DNA from: Prevotella sp. P2-180
GTDB taxonomy: Bacteria > Bacteroidota > Bacteroidia > Bacteroidales > Bacteroidaceae
Length of the DNA: 64,000 nucleotides
Assembly (NCBI RefSeq): GCF_002251435.1
Contig: NZ_NPJI01000034.1
Span: 82,946 to 146,945, forward strand
Direction: 5' to 3'
A program made the translations under genes and the position numbers. The notes under the pieces are model-generated. The model had not been told where the DNA came from and searched no databases. It saw only the letters and a program-made list of their open reading frames with translations. The stretch's first letter is position 1, and the number at the start of each line of letters is the position of its first letter. Below are positions 53,501 through 62,010 of the stretch, piece after piece.

Positions 53501-53774
53501 TTATGCCGAGTCGTGACAGAGGAAGGCGGAGCCAACTATGCGGCAAATGCCATATTCTGAAAGGCAGAAACGAAGAAATGCTCTATGCCGACTATATAGA
53601 CGGCAAGCGGTCGTATATGGATATAACATTGGAAATAAGAAGCAACAAATGAGTCTATGACAATAAATTGAATGAATTGATAACACAATATGTGGATGAG
53701 AAATATCTGGCTGAGGACGGCAAGGCTTTGAACAGCATAACAATATAATAATAACACATTAAATCGTTAAAACA
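53501..53774 (+). pseudogene. Mosaic of deleted copies of the 29.6-32.0 kb genes
   Basis: Starts with the 18-mer shared with 33271. 53533-53651 matches the end of the Cys-rich gene (29662-29776); 53658-53688 matches the end of the gene at 30428; 53689-53720 matches an internal piece of the flavin reductase gene (31088-31123); 53726-53774 matches the 3' end of the MBL gene and leader (31975-32014). Order and orientation are kept, with three large deletions. Confidence 0.85.
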
Positions 53775-53882
53775 ATGGACGCAAAAGAAAAAGTATTAGC
53801 AACAATGAAAGAGGCAGGTCAGCCTCTTAACGCAGGTAAAATCGCAGAACTCAGCGGTCTCGACCGCAAAGAGGTAGATTGA
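53775..53882 (+). pseudogene. Truncated copy of the 59-residue winged-helix gene
   Basis: 35 codons identical or nearly so to 32015-32119 ([20 protein letters not shown] ... DRKEVD), then a stop. The following 53908-54018 frame (MMNNKQFIEDHKEAFGEGAN...) is of unknown origin and also short. Confidence 0.8.
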
Positions 53883-54036
53883 CAAAGTGGCAGATAATCA
53901 GACACATGATGAACAACAAACAATTCATAGAAGATCATAAGGAGGCATTTGGCGAAGGAGCGAATGTGCAGACGTATAGCAGTCAGCGTATCATAGATTT
54001 GCCGGTAATTTGCTGAAATTGAAAAGAACTTGAAAC

Positions 54037-54237
54037 ATGGCAACAAAATACGGAAAGACATGGTGGGGCGAGCAATGGCTCGGTGCACTAAAGAATATTG
54101 ATTACAGTAACCGACTACCTCGTGGCGCTTCATACCAGGGCGAAGAACTCACTCCCCTTGTTTATGTGGATGATAACAAATATTACATCGAACTGAAATG
54201 CGAGCGCGGAACATGCGCCGTAATTGCTTTTGAATAG
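54037..54237 (+). pseudogene. Chimeric ORF: 5' end of the SWIM/SNF2 gene joined to an unrelated tail
   Basis: Residues 1-33 (MATKYGKTWWGEQWLGALKN...) duplicate the start of the helicase gene at 56611, including about 15 bp of leader. Then GEELTPLVYVDDNKYYIELK and CERGTCAVIAFE follow, the end of some other protein. It is uninterrupted and 2 bp before the acetyltransferase gene, so might be translated. Confidence 0.7.
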
Positions 54238-54239
54238 AT

Positions 54240-54803
54240 ATGACAGTACAAGAATATAGAGATTACATAGCAGCAGGGAACCCTGTCGAGAACGGTAGCG
54301 AACCACACCTCTTCATGCACCAGATGGCACAAGAGGCTATTCGCATTACCATGGAGATAAATAATAAGTACCACACGCCAGAGGAGCTTAGAAAGTTGTT
54401 CTCCGACCTTTGGGACATTGACGTACCAGAGACATTCGGCATGTTTCCTCCTTTCAATACCGATTGTGGAAAGAATACCCATATCGGTGAGCGGGTATTC
54501 ATCAATAGCGGTTGTAAGTTCCAGGATCAAGGAGGCATCTTCATTGGCAATGATTGCCTTATAGGACACAATGCAACACTCTGTACTATCAATCACAATC
54601 CCGATCCTGAACATCGTGGCGACATGACTTTCAAGCCGATTCGTATTGAAAATAAGGTGTGGCTTGGTGCAAACGTAACCATCTGTCCTGGTGTCACCAT
54701 CGGTGAAGGAGCCGTTGTTGCAGCAGGAGCAGTTGTAACAAAGGATGTAGAACCAAGAACTGTTGTTGGTGGTGTACCAGCTAAGTTCATAAAAAAAGTT
54801 TAG
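54240..54803 (+). CDS. Sugar O-acetyltransferase (LacA/Maa-type left-handed beta-helix)
   Basis: 187 residues. An N-terminal helical cap (Mac domain-like) and hexapeptide repeats (IGERVFINSGCKFQDQGGIF, IGNDCLIGHNATLCTINHN, VWLGANVTICPGVTIGEGAV, GAVVTKDVEPRTVVGGVPAK). The catalytic His is in NHNPDPEHR. Acetyl-CoA-dependent acetylation of sugars. Complete. Confidence 0.93.
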   Translation: MTVQEYRDYIAAGNPVENGSEPHLFMHQMAQEAIRITMEINNKYHTPEELRKLFSDLWDIDVPETFGMFPPFNTDCGKNTHIGERVFINSGCKFQDQGGIFIGNDCLIGHNATLCTINHNPDPEHRGDMTFKPIRIENKVWLGANVTICPGVTIGEGAVVAAGAVVTKDVEPRTVVGGVPAKFIKKV

Positions 54804-54807
54804 AAAA

Positions 54808-55461
54808 ATGAAAGTAATAGCAATCAACGGAAGTCCCCGTAAGAATTGGAATACAGCCATCATGCTTCAGTCAGCACTTGAAGGAGCAAAGGCAGATGGT
54901 GCGGAAACAGAACTCATCAACCTCTATGACTACGAATATAAAGGTTGCGTCAGCTGCTTGTCATGCAAGCGTAAAGGTAGCCAAGCCAATGGGTTGTGCG
55001 CGTATAAGGATGCATTGACCACCATCCTCGAAAAGTGCAAGGAGGCAGATGCCCTTATTCTTGGCGCACCCATCTACTTTGGTGACGTGACAGGTATGAT
55101 GCGTTCGTTCCTTGAGCGTTTCCTCTTCCCAAGCCTTTGCTATCAAGTTGATCCTGCTACAGGAGCGCTGAAGACACTTGCTGCCAAGAAGCCTATCGGT
55201 TTCATCTACACCATGAATGCTCCCAATGAATGGGGCGAAACGGCATACGGCCCGATGTGCTACCAAATAGAGGGTTCTCTCGCCGCCATCTATGGTTGTA
55301 CGGTAAAGTCCCTGAAGGTGTACAACACCTGCCAGGTCAAGAATTATGCCGACTACGACATGGATTATTTCGATGCAGAAGCTAAGCACAAATACCGTGA
55401 CGAGCACTTCGAGGAAGACAAGCAGAAAGCATTCGAATTAGGCAAGAACATTTTAAATTGA
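54808..55461 (+). CDS. Flavodoxin-fold NAD(P)H-dependent oxidoreductase
   Basis: 217 residues of the NADPH-dependent FMN reductase/iron-sulfur flavoprotein type: VIAINGSPRKNWNTAIMLQS (phosphate loop), CVSCLSCKRKGS (Cys cluster), ALILGAPIYFGDVTGMMRSF. Reduces flavins, quinones or metals. It is 4 bp after the acetyltransferase, in one operon. Confidence 0.92.
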   Translation: MKVIAINGSPRKNWNTAIMLQSALEGAKADGAETELINLYDYEYKGCVSCLSCKRKGSQANGLCAYKDALTTILEKCKEADALILGAPIYFGDVTGMMRSFLERFLFPSLCYQVDPATGALKTLAAKKPIGFIYTMNAPNEWGETAYGPMCYQIEGSLAAIYGCTVKSLKVYNTCQVKNYADYDMDYFDAEAKHKYRDEHFEEDKQKAFELGKNILN

Positions 55462-55469
55462 GGCAAAAC

Positions 55470-56282
55470 ATGAACGATACTTGTAAACTAACAATGCTCG
55501 GCACTGGCAGTGCACTGGTGACGAAATGCTACAATACGTGCTTCACCATCCATACGCCTCAGACGATGCTCTTGGTGGATGCTGGTGGTGGTAACGGCAT
55601 TCTTGCGCAACTGGAGAAGGCCGAAATCAAGCTCGGCGATGTACACCATGTCTTTATTACTCATGCGCATACGGATCACATCATCGGTGTGCTATGGGTG
55701 TTGCGTATCTTTATCCAGTATGCTCTGCGTGGTATGGTGGATAGTCAGTTGCACATCTACGGACATGACAAATCGCTGCTCGTTCTGCGCACTATGATTG
55801 AGTTGATGCTGCCTGCGAAGCTTCAGAAGCAGATTGGTACAATCGTATTACTCCATGAGATCAAGGATGGCGACTCTCTCTCCATAGAAGATCTCAACCT
55901 CACTAGCTTTGACATTCTCTCCACCAAGGAGAAGCAGTTTGGATTCCTTGCCGTTCTTCCTGACGGCAAGCGTCTGTGTTGTCTTGGTGATGAACCATAC
56001 AATCCCGCCAACGAGCAATATGCAAAAGATGCCGATTGGTTACTTGCCGAATCCTTCTGTCTGTATGCCCATCGCGACATTTTCAAGCCCTACGAGAAGA
56101 GCCATGTGACGGTCAAGGATGCTGCCGAACAAGCAGAAGCATTAGGCGTAAAGAATCTTGTTATCTATCACACCGAGGACAAGAACATCGATCGCCGCAA
56201 GGAGCTCTATACTGCAGAAGCAAAGGCGCATTACAATGGCAATGTGTTTGTGCCAGAGGATTTAGAAACAATAATACTATAA
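55470..56282 (+). CDS. RNase Z-like MBL-fold metallohydrolase
   Basis: About 270 residues from ATG 55470. CKLTMLGTGSALVTKCYNTC, THAHTDHIIG (zinc motif), CCLGDEPYN and C-terminal LVIYHTEDKN follow the RNase Z-like arrangement. Not a confident tRNase Z because the exosite is not seen. Overlap with the upstream gene is removed by using this ATG instead of the TTG at 55458. Confidence 0.88.
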   Translation: MNDTCKLTMLGTGSALVTKCYNTCFTIHTPQTMLLVDAGGGNGILAQLEKAEIKLGDVHHVFITHAHTDHIIGVLWVLRIFIQYALRGMVDSQLHIYGHDKSLLVLRTMIELMLPAKLQKQIGTIVLLHEIKDGDSLSIEDLNLTSFDILSTKEKQFGFLAVLPDGKRLCCLGDEPYNPANEQYAKDADWLLAESFCLYAHRDIFKPYEKSHVTVKDAAEQAEALGVKNLVIYHTEDKNIDRRKELYTAEAKAHYNGNVFVPEDLETIIL

Positions 56283-56284
56283 TA

Positions 56285-56527
56285 ATGAAGCAGACATTTG
56301 ACTATCTCGAAAACGTAGCCTTTGCTGCTACTGTATGCGATAAAGAAGGTATTGTGCCTTATCAGAATGCTGTAGCTCGTCAGCGTGATGGTGGAGTGAT
56401 TGGCAAGACTTGGTTTGAAGTGCCAGGAGGAGAACTGAGCGGATTGATAGAACTGGATATTGAGATTCCGGAAACTCATCCTACGTTTAACAGAGATCTT
56501 ACTACAGACAGTAGAGCCAATCTATAG
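56285..56527 (+). pseudogene. Internally deleted PAS-domain protein
   Basis: 80 codons. The start MKQTFDYLENVAFAATVCDK, EGIVPYQNAVARQ is a PAS-domain N terminus; after QRDGGVIGK it jumps to TWFEVPGGELSGLIELDIEI, PETHPTFNRDL, the end of the same kind of about 115-residue protein. About 30-35 residues of the PAS core are missing in frame, so a short protein could still be made. Confidence 0.65.
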
Positions 56528-56610
56528 AAGAGATAGCGGTATTGGTAAAGTCCAATATTGTGTTGGCTGATATAATGATTTCGTTCGGCTCTTGAAAATT
56601 AATTTGAAAC

Positions 56611-59600
56611 ATGGCAACAAAATACGGAAAGACATGGTGGGGCGAGCAATGGCTCGGTGCACTAAAGAATATTGATTACAGTAACCGATTACCTCGTGGC
56701 GCTTCATACGCTCGTAATGGCATGGTGCAGGAGATTAACTTTTCGGGCAACATCATTAGCGCGAAAGTGAAGGGAAGCCGTCGCACACCCTATAGCGAGA
56801 CCATCAAACTGCCCGAGTTCTCGTCGAAGGATATTGACAAACTCGTCAAACTGATACAGAAACAACCAGTCGTGCTGAGCAAACTCTTCAACCGCCAGTT
56901 GGATGAATCGTTGGCAAAGATGGCTGAAGAGGCTGGTATGCCATTGTTCCCCAAGCAATGGAAGGACTTGAAGATGAACTGCTCATGTCCTGACTGGGCT
57001 GTGCCTTGCAAACATCTGGCTGCCGTCATCTACAAAACGAGCATGGAGATTGACAACAATCCGTTCCTCGTATTCTCGCTGCATGGCGTTGATCTGATGA
57101 CAGAGCTGGAGAAGCGTGGCATAACAGCTGCCGACTCCACAGAGATGATGGAGGTGGAGAATACTAGTGCGGTGTATGCCACGACGGAACAGATGCAACT
57201 GAGGAATGTGCCCGAACAGATGCCCGACTACACATTGCTCTCTGATCTTACATTGCCGTTGTCCAACCTTCTGCCATCGTCGCCTGCGTTTTGTCATAAT
57301 GGCGATTTCCAACAAGCCTACCAGAAGGAACTGTTATACATAAGCAAGGTGGCAACAAAGGTGTTGCAGGATAAGCAAAAACTGTTTGAAGGTACAAGCG
57401 GCAAGGCTCTGAACAAACGTGACATTGTATCTGTTGACGATATTCGCCTTCCTCTGCTTCAGCAACTGCTCGACATCAACATTGACTTTCTGCGTGACTA
57501 TGATGATTCTATTGCAGCCCTTCGCAGTGTGCTCATCTGTGCGCTTCAACTGATAGCGCATGGTTGCGTAGTTCCACAGATTTACTATGACCTTGTGATC
57601 AGCAAAGGACGTGGACGTGCAAAGGCTAAGGAAGAGAAAGAATACCACATCATATGGCAACCTGCCATGATTGACGAAGCCACCCGCAGCATTATTGGCA
57701 GACTGGGGCAGAGCAAGGAACTTGTCAGCAAGATGATAACGTCGGTCGTTCCTATGCTATCGCATGAGAGCAAAGACGAACTGTTCTATGACATGTTCTT
57801 CAAAGCTGAGTGTTCGCGCTTCAATGGTATCGGAGAAACGAATACCCCCGGCGGCATACGCTCATGGCTTGACCGATACTTTATGCAGAACAAGCATCAG
57901 GTGACGTTCCTTATTGACGAGACGGAAAAAGGCTTTGCCGTGAATGTCAAGGCGGATGACCATCCGCTGGAGGATGTGATGACAAAGAAGGCTTACACTT
58001 CAAGCCGGATGGAGATACTGCGTCAGCTTGCCATCCTGTGCGACATCGTTGACGGACTTGACGCTTACATCAACGACAAGGGCAAGAGAAGCATTGAGTT
58101 CACGATGCAAACTTTCCCGACATTCCTGCTGCAAGTGATTCCTGCCATGCGACTGCTCGGCGTGAACGTCATCATGCCAAAGGCATTGCAGACACTTATA
58201 CGTCCACAAATATCGGTAAAACTGAAATCGAAAGGAAAGGACTCAAATGGATTCCTGTCAATGGGCGACCTGCTTGACTTCAACTGGCAGGTAGCTGTGG
58301 GCAATGTGTTTCTATCACCCGAAGAATTTGACAGATTGCTCGGTCATGCGAGTGGATTGCTCCGGTTCAAGGAACAATACGTCTATATTGATGAGGCGGG
58401 GATGTCGAAACTGCAGAAAGTGCTGAATGCTCCACCAAAGATAAAGCCAGGCGAACTGTTGCAAGCGGCTCTTTGTGGTGAGTATAAGGGAGCACCTGTA
58501 GAACTGACCGATGAGGTGCGCGAACTCATAAGACAATTTACATCACAGAGCGTCATACCTCTGCCGGAAAGTATCAATGCACAGTTGCGCCCCTATCAGG
58601 AGCGAGGCTTCTCATGGATGTATCGCAATATGAAGATAGGCTTCGGCAGCATCATAGCTGACGACATGGGTCTTGGCAAGACCCTTCAGGTCATTACCCT
58701 TTTGGCAAAAATGAAGGAAGAGGGCGCAATGGACAAGAAGCAAGCGCTTGTGGTAGTGCCAACAGGTTTGCTGCACAACTGGCAGTCGGAGGTGAAGCGC
58801 TTCGCTCCTCAACTGACCACTGGTGTATATCACGGTACGGCACGTGACCTGAAGGACGATGATTGCAAGAATGCTGACATTATCCTCTCGACATACGGTG
58901 TGGTGCGCTCTGACGCCGACATACTGAAGAAACAGAAATGGCAAGTGCTCGTCATAGACGAAGCCCAGAACATCAAGAACAGCGATGCTGCACAGAGCAA
59001 GGCTATACGCAGCATCCCAGCCAATTGTCACATCGCCATGAGTGGTACACCGGTGGAGAATCGCTTGTCGGAATTCTGGAGTATCATTGACTTTACAAAC
59101 AAGGGCTATCTTGGTTCGGCAAAGGACTTCTCCGATACATACGCGAAGCCTATACAGAAGTATGGAGACAGTCGTGTGGCAGAGCGTTTCCGCAAGGTGA
59201 CAGCTCCGTTCCTGATGCGACGGCTGAAGACGGACAAGAGTATCATCAGCGACCTGCCTGACAAGATAGAACGCAACGAGTTGGCATCGCTTACTCCTGA
59301 GCAGGCTGCTCTATACCAAGAGACCGTCAACAAATGTATGGCTGTCATAGAGAACATGGAGGGAGAAGACAGCCAGACTCTTTTCAAGCGTCAGGGACTC
59401 ATCCTGCAGATGATGCTTGCCTTGAAGCAGATTTGCAATCATCCGACGCAGTATCTCAAGGACAACCGCATGGATGCAACCTTATCGGGAAAGACAGAAA
59501 TGTTGCTCGATATGCTTCGTAGTATCATTGATGCTGACGAGAAGGTGCTTATCTTCACGCAGTTCCGCGAGATGGGCGATTTGCTCCGGCACTTCATCCG

Positions 59601-60000
59601 TACCACTCTTGATGAAGAACCGATGTTCTATCATGGTGGATGCTCATTGAAACAACGTCAGGAAATGGTTGACCGTTTCCAGAACAACCGCAACGACCGC
59701 ATCTTCATACTTTCATTGAAGGCAGCCGGTACTGGCCTCAACCTCACGGCAGCAACTCACGTCATACATTACGACCTCTGGTGGAATCCTGCAGTTGAGG
59801 CACAGGCAACCGACCGTGCATATCGTATAGGTCAACACAAGAACGTACAGGTGCATCGCTTTATCACGCAAAACACTTTCGAGGAACGCATTGACGCTAT
59901 GATACAAGAAAAGAAACATCTTGCTGACCTCACAGTATCTACAGGCGAGAGTTGGATTGGCAAACTTTCAAACAAGGAACTGCACGAAATCTTTGGATAA
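56611..60000 (+). CDS. SWIM zinc-finger SNF2-family helicase
   Basis: 1129 residues. The N terminus bears a SWIM finger (MNCSCPDWAVPCKH near 128-141), then a long bacterial SNF2-associated region, and the ATPase: motif I DDMGLGKTLQ near 685, motif II DEAQN near 784, SGTPVENR, and helicase C domain FILSLKAAGTGLNLTAATHV, DRAYRIGQHKNV. A double-strand translocase thought to remodel protein-DNA complexes, found near defence and mobile loci; its role here is unknown. All motifs intact. The first about 100 bp are duplicated at 54037. Confidence 0.95.
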   Translation: MATKYGKTWWGEQWLGALKNIDYSNRLPRGASYARNGMVQEINFSGNIISAKVKGSRRTPYSETIKLPEFSSKDIDKLVKLIQKQPVVLSKLFNRQLDESLAKMAEEAGMPLFPKQWKDLKMNCSCPDWAVPCKHLAAVIYKTSMEIDNNPFLVFSLHGVDLMTELEKRGITAADSTEMMEVENTSAVYATTEQMQLRNVPEQMPDYTLLSDLTLPLSNLLPSSPAFCHNGDFQQAYQKELLYISKVATKVLQDKQKLFEGTSGKALNKRDIVSVDDIRLPLLQQLLDINIDFLRDYDDSIAALRSVLICALQLIAHGCVVPQIYYDLVISKGRGRAKAKEEKEYHIIWQPAMIDEATRSIIGRLGQSKELVSKMITSVVPMLSHESKDELFYDMFFKAECSRFNGIGETNTPGGIRSWLDRYFMQNKHQVTFLIDETEKGFAVNVKADDHPLEDVMTKKAYTSSRMEILRQLAILCDIVDGLDAYINDKGKRSIEFTMQTFPTFLLQVIPAMRLLGVNVIMPKALQTLIRPQISVKLKSKGKDSNGFLSMGDLLDFNWQVAVGNVFLSPEEFDRLLGHASGLLRFKEQYVYIDEAGMSKLQKVLNAPPKIKPGELLQAALCGEYKGAPVELTDEVRELIRQFTSQSVIPLPESINAQLRPYQERGFSWMYRNMKIGFGSIIADDMGLGKTLQVITLLAKMKEEGAMDKKQALVVVPTGLLHNWQSEVKRFAPQLTTGVYHGTARDLKDDDCKNADIILSTYGVVRSDADILKKQKWQVLVIDEAQNIKNSDAAQSKAIRSIPANCHIAMSGTPVENRLSEFWSIIDFTNKGYLGSAKDFSDTYAKPIQKYGDSRVAERFRKVTAPFLMRRLKTDKSIISDLPDKIERNELASLTPEQAALYQETVNKCMAVIENMEGEDSQTLFKRQGLILQMMLALKQICNHPTQYLKDNRMDATLSGKTEMLLDMLRSIIDADEKVLIFTQFREMGDLLRHFIRTTLDEEPMFYHGGCSLKQRQEMVDRFQNNRNDRIFILSLKAAGTGLNLTAATHVIHYDLWWNPAVEAQATDRAYRIGQHKNVQVHRFITQNTFEERIDAMIQEKKHLADLTVSTGESWIGKLSNKELHEIFG

Positions 60001-60003
60001 GCA

Positions 60004-60096
60004 ATGTACTTGGAGAAAGAATTGCTTTATGCCGACGAGATTGAAGACATTCTTTCTTACCGCGTTCTGTGGGAATGGCATAATCCACAGTTTTGA
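60004..60096 (+). pseudogene. 30-codon remnant after the helicase gene
   Basis: MYLEKELLYADEIEDILSYR, VLWEWHNPQF, then stop. It looks like the start of a coupled gene cut short; family unknown. Confidence 0.3.
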
Positions 60097-60171
60097 GTCG
60101 GGAGTTATGGTGAAAGTTTTTAAAAAACATTAAATATCAATTGATTGTTTGTTTATTGCGATGATAATTAT

Positions 60172-60179
60172 TATCTTTG
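60172..60179 (+). promoter_or_regulatory. Promoter of the AAA ATPase gene
   Basis: TATCTTTGCAA with TTTG 20 bp upstream (60148-60151), a complete Bacteroidota promoter. It lies only 11 bp before ATG 60191, so the mRNA is nearly leaderless or starts at ATG 60200. Confidence 0.75.
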
Positions 60180-60190
60180 CAATAAAATAA

Positions 60191-61339
60191 ATGACCAATA
60201 TGGCAAACAAGATGATAAGCAATCCTTTTGTCGTCGGCAAATATTTAACAGACGAGTATTTCTGTGACCGTATAGAGGAGACTGCATTCCTTCTAAAACA
60301 GATAGTAAACGGCAGAAATGTAGCCCTGATTTCTCCAAGAAGAATGGGGAAGACTGAACTCATACACCACTGTATGAGACAATCGGACATCGCCGACAAC
60401 TATTTTCCGATATTTGTGGATATCTACGCCACTACATCATTGGCGGAATTCGTATATCAGCTTGGCAAGGCCGTATATGAGAAACTTGCACCGAAATCGG
60501 AGATATGGAAACAGAGATTCTTCAGTGTTGTCAGCTCACTCCGTATGGGATTCAAACTTGATCCCATGACCGGTGAACCGGGGTTTGACATTGGGCTTGG
60601 TGACATAAAGACCCCCCAAACCACTCTCGACGAGATATTCAATTATCTTGAACAGGCTGAAAAGCCGTGCATCGTTGCCATCGACGAATTTCAGCAGATA
60701 GGCAATTATGAGGAGAAAAACACTGAGGCCATGCTGCGTACACTCATACAGAGATGCGCCAACACTTCATTCATCTTCGCTGGTAGCAAGCGGCACATGA
60801 TGGCAAACATGTTCACCTCGCCGTCAAAGCCGTTTTATCAAAGTTCGATAACCATGGGACTCAACCCTATACCATTGGATACTTATTGCCAATTTGCCGC
60901 AAGGATGTTCAAACTGGGGGAAAGAAGCATCGAAGAGGATGTTGTAAGGAGTGTTTATGAGGACTATAACGGTTGTACATGGTTTATGCAGATGATGATG
61001 AACGAGCTGTTTGCATTGACCCCCATGAGAGAGAAATGCGTGAAGTCTATGCTGCCGCAGGCAAAGCGGGGCATTATCCTGAGTCAGGAGCAAACCTACA
61101 AAGAGACGCTCTCGCAAATGGCTCCTCGTCAGAAGATGCTTCTTCAGGCGATAGCGCGCGACAAAGAGGCAAGGAACATCACGAGCCAGGAGTTCATCTC
61201 GCGCCATAGTCTTCCATCGGCAAGCTCGGTGCAGTCGGCTGCCAAGGGCCTGCTTTCATCGGACATCATCACCAAGGACGACGATGCATACCGCATCTAC
61301 GACTATTTCTTCTCCGAATGGTTGGCTAAGGTATATTAG
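60191..61339 (+). CDS. AAA ATPase of the archaeal-type (MNS/STAND-like) family
   Basis: 382 residues. NPFVVGKYLTDEYFCDRIEE, Walker A ISPRRMGKTEL near 54, Walker B CIVAIDEFQQ near 168, sensor FIFAGSKRHMM, C-terminal winged helix (TSQEFISRHSLPSASSVQSA, YRIYDYFFSEWL). Such ATPases are multicopy in this phylum; function undefined. Two 3' pieces of paralogues follow. Confidence 0.92.
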   Translation: MTNMANKMISNPFVVGKYLTDEYFCDRIEETAFLLKQIVNGRNVALISPRRMGKTELIHHCMRQSDIADNYFPIFVDIYATTSLAEFVYQLGKAVYEKLAPKSEIWKQRFFSVVSSLRMGFKLDPMTGEPGFDIGLGDIKTPQTTLDEIFNYLEQAEKPCIVAIDEFQQIGNYEEKNTEAMLRTLIQRCANTSFIFAGSKRHMMANMFTSPSKPFYQSSITMGLNPIPLDTYCQFAARMFKLGERSIEEDVVRSVYEDYNGCTWFMQMMMNELFALTPMREKCVKSMLPQAKRGIILSQEQTYKETLSQMAPRQKMLLQAIARDKEARNITSQEFISRHSLPSASSVQSAAKGLLSSDIITKDDDAYRIYDYFFSEWLAKVY

Positions 61340-61527
61340 CACTGGCGAAGGAAGGTAAGACTGCCACGCCAAATAAGGGAGCCTTCATCCAAAAATACAG
61401 CCTGAAGGCTGCAAGCACGGTAAGCAGTGCTTTGTCTGCACTTATTGACAAGGAACTAGTGTATCGCTCTCCTGACGGATATTCTGTGTATGACCGTTTC
61501 TTAGAGATTTGGCTGAGAGAGTTATGA
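61336..61527 (+). pseudogene. 3' remnant of a second AAA ATPase
   Basis: The frame shifted relative to the intact gene reads LALAKEGKTATPNKGAFIQK, YSLKAASTVSSALSALIDKE, LVYRSPDGYSVYDRFLEIWL, REL: the winged-helix end of a paralogue. It begins at the stop codon of the intact gene. Confidence 0.8.
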
Positions 61528-61577
61528 TTCTTTCGCATTACCTGTTTACATTTCCAAAGAGCAGGTATTCGTTTTAT

Positions 61578-61661
61578 GTTCCGCAGTGCGGTATCTACGT
61601 TCCGCAGTGGGGAATGTACATTCCGCAGTGGTGAACGTACGTTCCGCAATGCGGAATATAA
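61578..61661. repeat. Four 21-bp tandem palindromic repeats (TTCCGCA-n-TGCGGAA type)
   Basis: Units begin at 61578, 61599, 61620 and 61641; the fourth is the most perfect palindrome (GTTCCGCAATGCGGAAT). Others carry changes in one arm (TGCGGT, TGGGGA, TGGTGA). The 61528-61577 flank has nothing recognisable. Confidence 0.92.
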
Positions 61662-61674
61662 ACCAAACACGGTG

Positions 61675-61682
61675 CAAAGATA
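61675..61682 (-). promoter_or_regulatory. Reverse-strand promoter reading into the 21-bp repeats
   Basis: The reverse strand reads TATCTTTGCACC, a strong -7 match, so transcription would start near 61668 and run through the repeats and antisense to the ATPase remnant. Confidence 0.55.
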
Positions 61683-61742
61683 CATTAAAACAGGGTATTA
61701 TGCAAACATCTATACGACAATCTTTATACATTTACAACTAAG

Positions 61743-61889
61743 GAGTATAACTTGGGGGCGCATTCCAATATCGTGCGTATAAAGACGGCATTAGTAGAGA
61801 AGGAGCTTATTGAAATCCAGAAAGAAGGTATATTCATTGCCGATCCCGTAATGAGCCAATGGCTGAGATGCCGTTTCTGTTGGGCATAA
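61743..61889 (+). pseudogene. 3' remnant of a third AAA ATPase
   Basis: EYNLGAHSNIVRIKTALVEK, ELIEIQKEGIFIADPVMSQW, LRCRFCWA then stop: the winged-helix end of a different paralogue. 61890-61960 has no feature. Confidence 0.75.
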
Positions 61890-61960
61890 CGGACGAGTTA
61901 CTAACAATTACGCTAATTACCAAGTTTTCAATGAGTTATATTTCATCGAAGTCACGTTTA

Positions 61961-62010
61961 AATAAGTGACGTTCAAATGGTAAGAGATTCTCGTTTGGAC
62001 GCCACTTATT
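61961..62010 (-). terminator. Terminator of the TPR operon
   Basis: AATAAGTGACGTTCAAA (61961-61977) pairs with TTTGGACGCCACTTATT (61994-62010) with two G-T pairs; it overlaps the stop codon of the reverse-strand TPR gene. Confidence 0.75.

Noticed and set aside
55470..56282. Genuine tRNase Z
   Set aside because: The fold and THAHTDH motif fit, but the flexible exosite arm and family-specific motifs were not seen, so it was left as RNase Z-like.
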